Part shown: one piece after another, positions 55,928 through 64,000 of the stretch | How the letters are laid out: the number at the start of each line of letters is the position of its first letter | Position numbering within the stretch: the stretch's first letter is position 1 | From: Tetramitus jugosus | Taxonomy: Eukaryota; Heterolobosea; Eutetramitea; Acrasida; Vahlkampfiidae | Reading direction: 5' to 3' | DNA: 64,000 nt | NCBI GenBank assembly: GCA_937625935.1 | Contig: OW569363.1 | Location: forward strand, 62,001 to 126,000 | Position numbers and translations under genes: made by a program | The notes under the pieces: generated by a model | Database searches by the model: none | What the model saw: the letters and a program-made list of their open reading frames with translations, nothing else | What the model was told of the DNA's origin: nothing

Positions 55928-57973
55928 ATGAGCGATCAGCAGCAACAAAAAAGGTTATCCAAATGGGACATGCCTGCGTCATCCACCATTCCTGAACAAC
56001 AAACTCAAGATCAAACAATCAAAACAACAACAACAACAAACACTGCCAGTCTCGACCTCAATGATCGAATGAAGCTCGTTCAGGATGCCGCCAAAAAAAT
56101 CAATGAACAGCTCTACAGTCGCATCGCAGAACACACAAAAATAAAACCACCAATGAGTGAAACAGGTTCATTCATCTCACTCTCTTCCTCTCCACCACCA
56201 CCTCAGCCATCATCACAACCGACTGTTGTTGATCAACCAATGTCCATGTCGGCAGCAGTAGCAACATCATCATCAGAAAACGACTCTTCATCAACAACTG
56301 CAACACCACCACCACCACCACATGAAATTTCAATGTTACCGTTTATTGTTGGTCCAGATAACACTCTGATCAAAGAAATTGAAATCAACAACGTCAGAAA
56401 TCGCTATCTACTGACAAAAGTGGCCACATTGAGTGATATTGAGAGAGATACTGGTGCTGCAGTCACTGTCAAGGGTAAGTACTATAGGGACGGAGAGGTA
56501 CCATTGTCATCAACCGATGAAAGACCACTCTTTTTGCACATTGCTGCAGAGAATGAAGAACAAATGAACAAGGCAACGGCACGCATTGAACAAATCATGA
56601 AACAAGCGCCTAGTTTCCTAACGGCCAAAGTATCAGTGGACATTGAGAACCCTGATCCTCATTTCAACATACCTGCCAATATCATTGGCAAGGGAGGCAT
56701 CAATGTGAAACATATCACACAGGCGACTGGTGGTACACGAGTACAACTCAAGGGCAAAGGATCAGAATATAGGGATCAAGGAGGTCAGGTGGACGAGGAT
56801 GATGAACCCATGTACCTCCATCTCTCCAGCTCTAATCAACAGAATTTGGATAAGGCAAAGAAATTGGCCGAGAGTTTGCTGAACAAGGTGAGACAGAACC
56901 ATGACAAGTTTGTCAATCAAAGAAAACACAATTTCATGGATCGTCAACAAAGACATCAGGAGAAGTCTCCTGTCAGTATTGTTCCACCGTCGATTCAACC
57001 TCCACCCAGTATTGGTGGTCCTCCCTCTGTCGCCCCAGATAACACTGGTGTAGTGTCTGTGACTGAGACCACACCAACATCCGCAACACCGAGCCTATAT
57101 TATCAACAGGTATGCATTTTTTATTGTGATGATAATCTAACAACTCCCGTGGTCACATCCTATAGAATCCATTTTGCTCTTTGTGCTCTTCATACGCGGT
57201 CTATTAATTGGATGAGAAAGAGGGAACAGTGAGTAGAGTGAGATCTTGAGAGTTTATTGATGTAGGTGTATATAGCACCTCCTCTATTTTTCTCTCGCGC
57301 TCTCTCCTCTATCTCCTCCCAATCTCGATCAAAATCACTAACTCTCATCTCTGTTTCTTATTCACCATGTTCACTAACCATGACCTCTTATCATCCTTTA
57401 ACTAACAAAATATGCTCCATCCATGACAACACCAATACCCTCTAACATCGTCAATAGTATTATGGATATCCAACAGGAACTCCTGCTCCGACTACTGTTA
57501 CTGCACCAACTGATGCCAACTCTGCTCAATATTCTGCTGAGTATCAACAATATTACAACTATTATTACGGTGCGGGCTATCCAACATCTGGTAGTGTCAG
57601 CACTCCCTTAGCCACTCCTGCGCCAGGCACATATGGAACACTGCCACCTGCGCCACCTGGCGTATCAAGCACTCCAAGCACATTCAAGAAGAAGAAGAGG
57701 CCTCTCGATGACTCACCAGCAACAGAAGAGAGTCCTCTGAAGGTGATGAAGCATGATGATGGTACATCACAACCACCTCCACCTCCTTCATCAAACACCA
57801 CCGACACTGCAACGCTTTACAATGGCTTAACGGAACAAGAATACTACAATCAGTACTATCAAAACTATTATGCACAGCAACAGCAGGCAGCACAGTATGC
57901 TGGTCAATATTGGCAGCAGTCTAATCAACCTCCACCTCCACCTCCATCAGATCACCCATCTGATGGTCAATGA
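55928..57973 (+). CDS. KH-domain RNA-binding protein, KHDC4-like, two exons
   Basis: Exon 1 is 55928-57109, the intron 57110-57457 (gtatgc...caatag, 348 nt), and exon 2 57458-57973, for 565 aa. The join is phase 0, LYYQQ-YYGYPTGTPAP. The N-terminus (LSKWDMP) is followed by low complexity, then a first KH-like unit (about 136-190: INNVRNRYLLTKVATLSDIERDTGAAVTVKGKYY) without GxxG. A canonical KH unit with GKGG comes next (about 247-281: IPANIIGKGGINVKHIT). The tail is Pro/Tyr/Gln-rich with PPPP tracts. The pairing of a degenerate with a normal KH resembles KHDC4/BLOM7 splicing factors. If the intron is retained, translation runs to 57232 with another C-terminus. Confidence 0.78.
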
Positions 57974-58143
57974 AGATGGTGCACGAAGAAAGGTTGCCTT
58001 TTGTCAAGAGAAGAGAGGTTTGCACGACAAGAGTCAATCGAATTGATGTTAATCGATTGGTCGTCAAGATGCATCGAATTGGTAGAGCAAGGTATGCATT
58101 GATCAAAATAATAATCTCTTATAATAATGAGTTTGTCATGTCC

Positions 58144-58357
58144 TCAGTTTATTTGAAACGTTTCAATCTTCTCCAATAATGATGATACCTTGTAATATTC
58201 GTCATCTGATAACACGTCCAATTCAGATTGAAGATAGTTGTCATTAGGAAGCAAAACACACTTTAACCATTTGTTGAGCTTCATATAATGACTTGCATTC
58301 ATAAATTGCTCAGCGCACACAGCAAACAGAAGAATCGTACTAAAAGTTATAACAGGT
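58144..58357 (-). other. Unassigned terminal exon or gene fragment
   Basis: On the minus strand a 71-codon open frame ends at TGA 58146-58144. It begins after a stop near 58360, with no ATG in its first 25 codons. It reads like folded protein (LLFAVCAEQFMNASHYMKLN, LDVLSDDEYYKVSSLLEKIE). A good acceptor, TTATAACTTTTAG, sits 40 bases into it. So it is probably the last exon of a gene or a remnant. I could not find a matching donor in phase 2 upstream. Confidence 0.35.
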
Positions 58358-58514
58358 ATTTAAGAAAGAGCACAATAGCTTCGGAACCCAATTAACACAA
58401 ACCGTGTGATTTCCGCGAAGAGAAGGTCGAGAGGCCATTGGCATTGAAAAAAATAGGTATGAACGTCTTTGCTTCACAACTGTCATCATACATGGCCAAT
58501 GAAGGTCGGTAGGT

Positions 58515-58685
58515 GACCACTACCAGAAATACACACAATGTGTCTTTGGTTTAGAATCATTTGATCTGTCAACAGGAAATTGGCAAGAGTATGTCCTCTC
58601 TCCTCAGTCTAGTGGAGGTCGTTCCTCTTCATTTCTTCTGCCAGAAAAAAATTTGCCCTCAATGAACATTCATTCACACAGATGA
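58515..58685 (+). pseudogene. Kelch-repeat-like fragment
   Basis: In the frame at 58515 the sequence reads GDHYQKYTQCVFGLESFDLS then TGNWQEYVLSP and RSSSFLLPE up to a TGA at 58683-58685. The pattern FDLSTGNW is close to the Kelch blade motif. There is a TGA just upstream (58500-58502) in frame and no start, so this is either one exon of an undetected gene or a decayed piece. Upstream, 57974-58143 contains only the 3' region of the KH gene. Confidence 0.3.
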
Positions 58686-58781
58686 AGGCTCACTCAACTA
58701 ATCGAAGTCAACCTGCGCCAACGAAAAAATCCAAAAAATTAAACAAAACAACAACTACGTCACAACCATCATATAGAAACT

Positions 58782-59216
58782 ATGTCTACAAAGTCAGAGC
58801 AACTTGTCTGGAACATTGTCAAGAGAAACAATGCTTTCTTAGTGAAGACCAGAAGATTCGGCGGTCTTGAATTGTCTCTTGAAAAGAACAACTTGACCAA
58901 CACAAACAGCTTCAAATACTCTGGATTCAGAGACAGAGCTGTTGATGTTAAGCTCACCAAGAAGGGTGCTAGAGTTGAGAAGAAGAACGTTAAGAACGCT
59001 CAAACCCCAAAGAAGTCCGTCTACGGTGTTAAGATCAACAAGCACGGATTCAACGGAAAGGCTACCTCTGTTGTTGTTCAAACCCAAGGCTTGAACTACA
59101 GACCAGATTTGGCTGCTGCTTCCTTGCAAAAGCTTAGAAAGCTCCACAACGCTGCTCAAAAGGCAAAGAAGGCAACCAAGACCACCGTTGCTGCCAGCGA
59201 AGTCATCAAGGCTTAA
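58782..59216 (+). CDS. RPL28: 60S ribosomal protein eL28
   Basis: The 144-residue protein is a typical eL28: LVWNIVKRNNAFLVK, then NNLTNTNSFKYSGF, then a lysine-rich middle, YRPDLAAASLQKLRKLH and a short Ala/Thr tail. It is basic, intronless, and uses codons typical of highly expressed genes here (GCT, AAG, AAC dominate). The start ATG follows a TAGAAACT leader; a Lys/Ser/Gln-rich upstream frame from 58682 is not part of it. Confidence 0.95.
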   Translation: MSTKSEQLVWNIVKRNNAFLVKTRRFGGLELSLEKNNLTNTNSFKYSGFRDRAVDVKLTKKGARVEKKNVKNAQTPKKSVYGVKINKHGFNGKATSVVVQTQGLNYRPDLAAASLQKLRKLHNAAQKAKKATKTTVAASEVIKA

Positions 59217-59525
59217 ATTTTCATAAATCTTTGGTTTCTAAATTTTTTCACCTTTTGTAAATTTTCTATGGTGTTTAATTGTAAATATCCGACATGGAAC
59301 ATGATATTTTTGTAATTGTTCCTGGCAACCAGGCCTTTTGGTTTCTCCCTTTTTGTTGTCCTGCTTCAAAACCGAAAAAAAAACAACACACACTACAATC
59401 TCTCAAACACACAACCACACTAATCTCACACACGACCCACCCTATCTCTCTCTTTATTCCTATCACCCCCTACTTTCTAAACCTCTCTTGTACTACATCT
59501 ATATTTATTAACAACAACAACAAAA
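59217..59525. other. Intergenic region after eL28
   Basis: 309 bases: eL28 3' end (T-rich), then a pyrimidine/CAACAA-rich leader of the next gene. No feature. Confidence 0.5.
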
Positions 59526-61397
59526 ATGAACACCTTTCAACCCATGTATCATCAATTGACTCACCACCATCATCAATCTGCTTGCTATTTGAACCTTCCA
59601 CAACAACCACAACCACAACAACCAAAAGAAGAAGACAATGACTTTGATGATTTCTTTTTATTGGATCACTTTGAAAACGAAGGATTGAGTGACTATTCCA
59701 CATCTACTACAACTAGTATCGAAGACAGTGATGAAGACTCATTCAGCCATCGTTCCTCTTCTTCTTGTTCCATGACCTCATCAACAACATCAACTGGTGC
59801 CAATGACGCTCTGATTCATCACACAACAGACAACTCTGCCGACGTGTTGTGCCATTATTCGGACGATGATGACGAAGAGTCAATGACAACAACAGCAACA
59901 ACAAACAATGACATTTTTTCGTCACTTGTCTCCCATTCTGCTCATCTCAACAACAATAACAACAACATTGCCTGTGCACCAATTCATCAAGTTGTGAATC
60001 CATTGCCCATCATTCGTGTCTCATTGCCTAGTCCATCCATTGTTCACGTGCCTGCTTCCCCTGCTGCTGTTACATCTACTGTTCAAAACAACAACAACAA
60101 CAACAACAATAGTGAAACAACATCTCCTTCCACCGCATCTACTGCTGCCGTCGTCTCTAATCAGCCCATGACTGCTCAATTGAAGCCTGCAAAGGGAAAG
60201 GAAGATCAATACACAGTTGGAAGCTTCCCAGTCTCACTCCTCTGTCATCCATACAAGTATGACTTGAAGTTGATTGGTGAATTGACAAACAATGGTACCA
60301 CCACTACCACCACCACCACATCCACTGCTGACAACAAAGCATCATCATCAAAGATTACAAGCATCACTGAGCTTTTGAATCAACAGAGAAGTGGCAGTGC
60401 AAACAACAGCAGTAACAACAATGCAAGTCAACAACAAACAAAGGAAGAGTCCGATGTTTTGAGCCTATTGTTGTTGGATGCTGACACGTATGATGTGCCT
60501 GTGATTCAACTCGATGACGATCATCACCTCCAATTCTCTCAACCACTCGTGTTGAAGAAGAAGGAGTTTGTGACTGTTGAGTCCGTGACTCACGTGAGCA
60601 ACAATGAGCGAATCATTCGATTTGTTTTCAATCTGTGTTCTTTCCACGTGAAGAAGCGCGCTTTCCGATTGGTTGTTGTGAACAAGGCTTCTGGTGAGCA
60701 CTTGTTTGTCTCTACTCCGTTCAAGACATTTGCAAGAAGACGTGACACTCAATCCTCCTCATCTGCATCTTCATTGTCATCTAGCAAGAACTCGTTCCAG
60801 CACGCATTGCGCAGCGCCAATCACTTGTACTTTGCACAACATCAACAAGCACGTGCAAGTGGCGGTTTGTTGCCCACAATGGGTGGTGTTGTCAACAACA
60901 ATGGAACAACAACGAGTGCCAAGATGCCAAAGAGACCAACTACTCATAGAAGATTTATGGCCAACACTCCTTATGCTGCTCCTACTGTTGCTGCTGCTGC
61001 TTCAGTTGCAAACAACAAGCGTTCTGCTTCTGCTGCTGCTCATTTCCAACAACAGCAACAACAGCACATGGAAGCACAACCAATGATGGGTTCAATGCCA
61101 GTCATGTATGCACCATCAGGTGTATCGACTGCATCCATGTTCGTTCCCATGTATCATCACCAAGCTGCTGCTACATCTGCTGCTCCATGCTATGCTTATC
61201 CAATGGAGGCCATGTTGCAGAATTTGGGATCACAGGAACGTACATCATTGGCCATTCAGTTGATGAGTTCATTGTCACCATTGGAGAGACAAACAGTTGA
61301 TTTTTATTTGAATTGTTCAGAACAGTGTCAATATTCGATGCCTGCAACAAGTACAAACACCACAGTCATGAACAAGGCAACCAAATACCAAGTATAA
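59526..61397 (+). CDS. Q/N-rich hypothetical protein, 623 aa, with one beta-rich core
   Basis: Mostly disordered: Gln, Asn, Ser, Thr and His runs, with an acidic stretch near 110 (DDDDEES). A more ordered region lies at about 215-400: YTVGSFPVSLLCHPYKYDLK, then LVLKKKEFVTVESVTH, then RIIRFVFNLCSFHVKKRAFR and FKTFARRRD. The alternating strands and basic patch recall an Ig-like DNA-binding sandwich (Rel/p53 type) split by a low-complexity insert. This is a visual impression, not a family assignment. Such composition is common in transcription regulators of amoebae. Confidence 0.5.
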   Translation: MNTFQPMYHQLTHHHHQSACYLNLPQQPQPQQPKEEDNDFDDFFLLDHFENEGLSDYSTSTTTSIEDSDEDSFSHRSSSSCSMTSSTTSTGANDALIHHTTDNSADVLCHYSDDDDEESMTTTATTNNDIFSSLVSHSAHLNNNNNNIACAPIHQVVNPLPIIRVSLPSPSIVHVPASPAAVTSTVQNNNNNNNNSETTSPSTASTAAVVSNQPMTAQLKPAKGKEDQYTVGSFPVSLLCHPYKYDLKLIGELTNNGTTTTTTTTSTADNKASSSKITSITELLNQQRSGSANNSSNNNASQQQTKEESDVLSLLLLDADTYDVPVIQLDDDHHLQFSQPLVLKKKEFVTVESVTHVSNNERIIRFVFNLCSFHVKKRAFRLVVVNKASGEHLFVSTPFKTFARRRDTQSSSSASSLSSSKNSFQHALRSANHLYFAQHQQARASGGLLPTMGGVVNNNGTTTSAKMPKRPTTHRRFMANTPYAAPTVAAAASVANNKRSASAAAHFQQQQQQHMEAQPMMGSMPVMYAPSGVSTASMFVPMYHHQAAATSAAPCYAYPMEAMLQNLGSQERTSLAIQLMSSLSPLERQTVDFYLNCSEQCQYSMPATSTNTTVMNKATKYQV

Positions 61398-62384
61398 TAA
61401 TCGTGTAGTTGCCTCAACATTGCAAATGACAGCATCGTCACGATTAAGCACGAATGACTATTGTTCAATGCAAGGGACGACATGTGAATCATTGGATGTG
61501 AGAATTTTGTGCGACTCTTAACGAATTGAGTGCTCTTATTGTGCATTCTTCAGACAGGGTATACGCGCATTTTCACGATCCCACATGTTTGATCATCCCT
61601 TGCAACAATGGTTGTTTGAAACAGCATACTTTTCCTGTTTGGTTGCAGCGTTCATTGATTGTTTTTTTTTTCGGATTTACCATTGGTTGATCTTGTCCAT
61701 CCAGTACATTGAGCCCCACATTACTATTGATTTTAGTGGTGCTGCTTGTGCTGGTCTCATTTGCAAGATTGCTCCAGGAACCTTTCCTCTCTCATGCCTA
61801 TTCCTCTGTCTGATTGGATCAGAAGAGAATGAGTGAGTGAGGAAGAGTGAGCGAGCTTGCATGAGAACATGGATTGACTCTTCATGATTAGCAGTACACT
61901 TTTTATGAAGGTTACATGGATGAATCATCAACCCTCAAATGGTATCTCCACCTCCCCATTATCCATCCTTCTATATTCACTATCTATATCCCCATCTATA
62001 TATACCACCAACCGTCTGATGCATGGTTGTCTGGGGATTCTTCTCTGGACGATGAACAATTGTCATTGTGTGAGTACAGATACACACATGTCATTGTTAC
62101 ACAACAGGGAATCGAGTCCCAATAGTGACTTCCACCCAGACACAACTCTATATTATGTATCCCCATCTCATTGTGTGAAAAGAGATTAAGGTGTAATTTG
62201 TGCCTTCCAATAAACAAATTGAAAGATTGTGTGTTAATCTAATCGTTTTAACTTTTATTCGCCTTGTCAGATGCCAGATCAGAAACTTGGTGGCTCGAAC
62301 ACGTGTCCGCTAACAATCTTGAAACCCGATCATGGAGGCTCCTCCAGTAGCAATACCAAACAAACAAATTGAATAACCTCACAA
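61398..62384. other. Intergenic region, 1 kb
   Basis: No supported gene. The 61585-61836 plus frame encodes 83 residues that are partly hydrophobic (WLFETAYFSCLVAAFIDCFF) and could be a small membrane protein, but nothing corroborates it. A short D/T-arm-like stretch near 62290 is not a tRNA. Confidence 0.4.
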
Positions 62385-62945
62385 ATGACAACTATCTTAT
62401 TGTCATATATCTTGAATTTCTTTGCCTGGTTACTTTCACTGTTTTTTACTCCTAAACCGAGCAATATTCTCGTTCTTGGATTGGACAACTCTGGCAAGAC
62501 AACATTGTGCCACTATCTGTACTCAAGTATAGCGATTCAACAATCCCCTCTGCGTGACTACCCAACTCCAACTCCAGTTCTAATCGGAGGTAGTTCTTTT
62601 AATGTATTCGAGCACCGTCATGGGAGAATACCAGATGATTATTGGAGTGATATTCAGGGAATACTGTTCTTGGTGAGTGCAAGGGAGAGTGATAGATTCG
62701 ACGAGGTAAAGAGAGAGTTGGACACGTTACGATCGAACCAAAGGATTGAAAATATTCCTATCGCAGTCTTGGGCAATAAGATTGATCATGTGGACGCAGT
62801 AGGAGAACAGGAACTTCGGGATGCTTTGGGAGTTCAGAGTGAATGCAGCTCTGGAAGACCTCTCAAAGTTTTTATGACATCGATAGTGTGTCGTGGGGTA
62901 GGCATACAAGAGGCCTTTCAATGGCTTGCTCTCCTCAAATCCTGA
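62385..62945 (+). CDS. Divergent Sar1-like small GTPase
   Basis: The 186-residue protein has a hydrophobic N-terminal helix (LLSYILNFFAWLLSLFF) in place of the amphipathic Sar1 helix. P-loop GLDNSGKTT is intact, as are NKID in LGNKIDHVDAV and the Sar1-specific ending VFMTSIVCRGVG followed by EAFQWLALL. The segment that should be the D-L-G-G-H-E switch II reads VFEHRHGRIPDDYW. So the Mg-binding Asp and the Gly pair are missing. It is one of two GTPases in the window. Guanine binding is likely; hydrolysis by the usual mechanism is doubtful. Sar1 builds COPII coats at ER exit sites. Confidence 0.72.
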   Translation: MTTILLSYILNFFAWLLSLFFTPKPSNILVLGLDNSGKTTLCHYLYSSIAIQQSPLRDYPTPTPVLIGGSSFNVFEHRHGRIPDDYWSDIQGILFLVSARESDRFDEVKRELDTLRSNQRIENIPIAVLGNKIDHVDAVGEQELRDALGVQSECSSGRPLKVFMTSIVCRGVGIQEAFQWLALLKS

Positions 62946-63650
62946 GGTTCATTCAAGCATGAATAGAAGTTTCTGTTGTTTTGGGAAAGAAAATGGGACA
63001 GCAACTCGGAATAGAGCGCGATCCCACGAGCCACTTTGTGACTCTGGACAGTGAAGGCTTAATCAATACGCTTGGAATTGTTTAGATTGAAATTGTGGCA
63101 TCCATACACGCAGCAAATAAAGGAAACGATTTCGTCCACCCAGTTTCGAAAGCAGTATGTGGGTTCTTAGAAGTTCCCTTTTCGGAAGTTCGTTTTGCAT
63201 GAAAAACAAATTCGTCGATCCCATAGTTATTCGAGATCGGTGTACTTTATTGAAGCTAAAAGGAAATCCAAGTCCATTATTTATCGAGTAACACTGAGAA
63301 GACATCCAGCAACAATTCAACCTCCGATACAGCTATCAGACTCAAGCCTACTTTGCCGGGTCCTCGTCTTCTGGCGTTGCTCAGATCTGGTGGAGTGGGC
63401 GAGAGTTTTTTGAGTTCGCCAGAAGCAATGCAGGAAAGCAACCTTTTAGTCAGTTTGATGATTGAGTCCTTTTCATCTTTACAACAACGAGCAGAAGAAA
63501 CCACCACAGAAATTTTTTGTATTCCAAATTTCAAGCTTTTCTCGTCCAAAGCTTTCAACGATATCCACAGCAAAACCACCAAGAAACACTAACAACAAAA
63601 CAACAAAACCCATACACCATACCACAAGAGTTTTTTAGGTCACAAACGTC
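62946..63650. other. Gap between Sar1-like gene and the edge gene
   Basis: 705 bases. Two overlapping short frames (63353-63592 plus, 79 codons; 63277-63582 minus, 101 codons) compete for the same bases. The minus one has a plausible hydrophobic-charged mix, but I cannot choose between them. Otherwise only leader-like CAACAA sequence near 63580-63620. Confidence 0.4.
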
Positions 63651-64000
63651 ATGCCACCAAAAATCACAAGTGAAGAACCAGTCACCAACACAACCAATGA
63701 CCAACAACAAGGAGAACAAGGTGAAGAGCTCTATCCCATTCAAGCTCTGGTGCAAAATGAACTAGGTGAGTTTGAAGAACAAACTGTGATGCTAACACGA
63801 GAGCAATTGATTCAATTGATGAATCATATGGCCAATCAACTCACAGGAGTGTATTCCAAGGAGCTGCTACAGCTGTTACTGGAAAGCTTGAGCACAAAAT
63901 CACTGGTAGAGTACTGTTTTAGAGCCAATTGGAATGGGAGTGCACTGGGAACTGGGCCACTGTTTAGAGCTCGTTTCCATACTGAGCAATGGAACGTCAA
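63651..64000 (+). CDS. Hypothetical protein, 3' end cut by window
   Basis: The frame is open from the ATG at 63651 to the window edge (116 codons). Residues 1-30 are polar (Gln/Glu/Thr). A helical part follows (REQLIQLMNHMANQL, SKELLQLLLESLSTKS), then FRANWNGSALGTG. The family is not recognised. The upstream CAACAA/CACCAC leader supports this start. Confidence 0.5.
   Translation, partial: MPPKITSEEPVTNTTNDQQQGEQGEELYPIQALVQNELGEFEEQTVMLTREQLIQLMNHMANQLTGVYSKELLQLLLESLSTKSLVEYCFRANWNGSALGTGPLFRARFHTEQWNV

Noticed and set aside
1-64000. CRISPR arrays, operons, bacterial promoters
   Set aside because: The window is eukaryotic; no regularly spaced repeats with unique spacers were seen.

Overview
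This is a gene-dense eukaryotic nuclear segment. Genes lie on both strands with short gaps. Most are uninterrupted, and the introns I could place are few and short (139, 127, 162, 189 and 348 nt, all GT-AG). Coding and leader sequences carry CAA/AAC/TCT-type low-complexity runs. Eukaryotic housekeeping families (exosome, TRAPP, COMMD, ARF, eL28, DPH3, intron-containing tRNAs, 5S rRNA) sit beside a GT48 1,3-beta-glucan synthase and a GH81 glucanase. This fits a free-living, cyst-forming amoeboflagellate of the Naegleria type (Heterolobosea). The taxonomic assignment is inference from gene content and style, not a database match.

Layout. 1-6.1 kb: a secreted clan-A glycoside hydrolase cut by the window edge, an isochorismatase-like hydrolase, two unknowns, an RNase PH-fold exosome subunit, a COMM-domain protein and a two-exon TRAPPC2L. 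6.6-12.3 kb: a 5S rRNA gene, then a complete two-ORF non-LTR retrotransposon on the minus strand. The element has a poly(A) tail and a 21-bp target-site duplication, and it lies 36 bp upstream of an intron-containing tRNA-Glu(UUC). 12.5-20.5 kb: a mitochondrial carrier, a RasGAP-domain protein, a DUF423/TMEM256 membrane protein, an unknown, an aspartyl-tRNA synthetase whose 3' end is deleted and frameshifted, and a tRNA-Cys with an intron. 21.5-35.4 kb: a SAP-domain protein, a basic disordered protein, a GST-like protein, a TPR protein, an ATG11/FIP200-like autophagy scaffold and a GMC oxidoreductase. 35.5-40.8 kb: a possible nucleotidyltransferase, a degenerate Spg1/Tem1-like GTPase, an unknown, a PQ-loop transporter and a small heat-shock protein. 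41-50.7 kb: GH81 glucanase and GT48 glucan synthase, divergently transcribed. 50.8-64 kb: tRNA-Glu(CUC), DPH3, an Fyv7/TAP26-like protein, ARF1, an NADPH oxidase with an SH3 domain inside its catalytic C-terminus, a KHDC4-like KH protein, gene fragments, eL28, a Q/N-rich protein, a divergent Sar1-like GTPase and a truncated unknown.

Functional themes. The first is beta-1,3-glucan metabolism: GT48, GH81 and the edge glycoside hydrolase would suit building and remodelling a cyst wall. The second is membrane traffic and autophagy: TRAPPC2L, COMMD, ARF1, the Sar1-like protein, the ATG11-like protein and the PQ-loop transporter. The third is a cluster of Pol III genes into which a retrotransposon has inserted. 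The most unusual items are the SH3-containing NADPH oxidase, the tRNA-adjacent intact LINE and the broken AspRS end.
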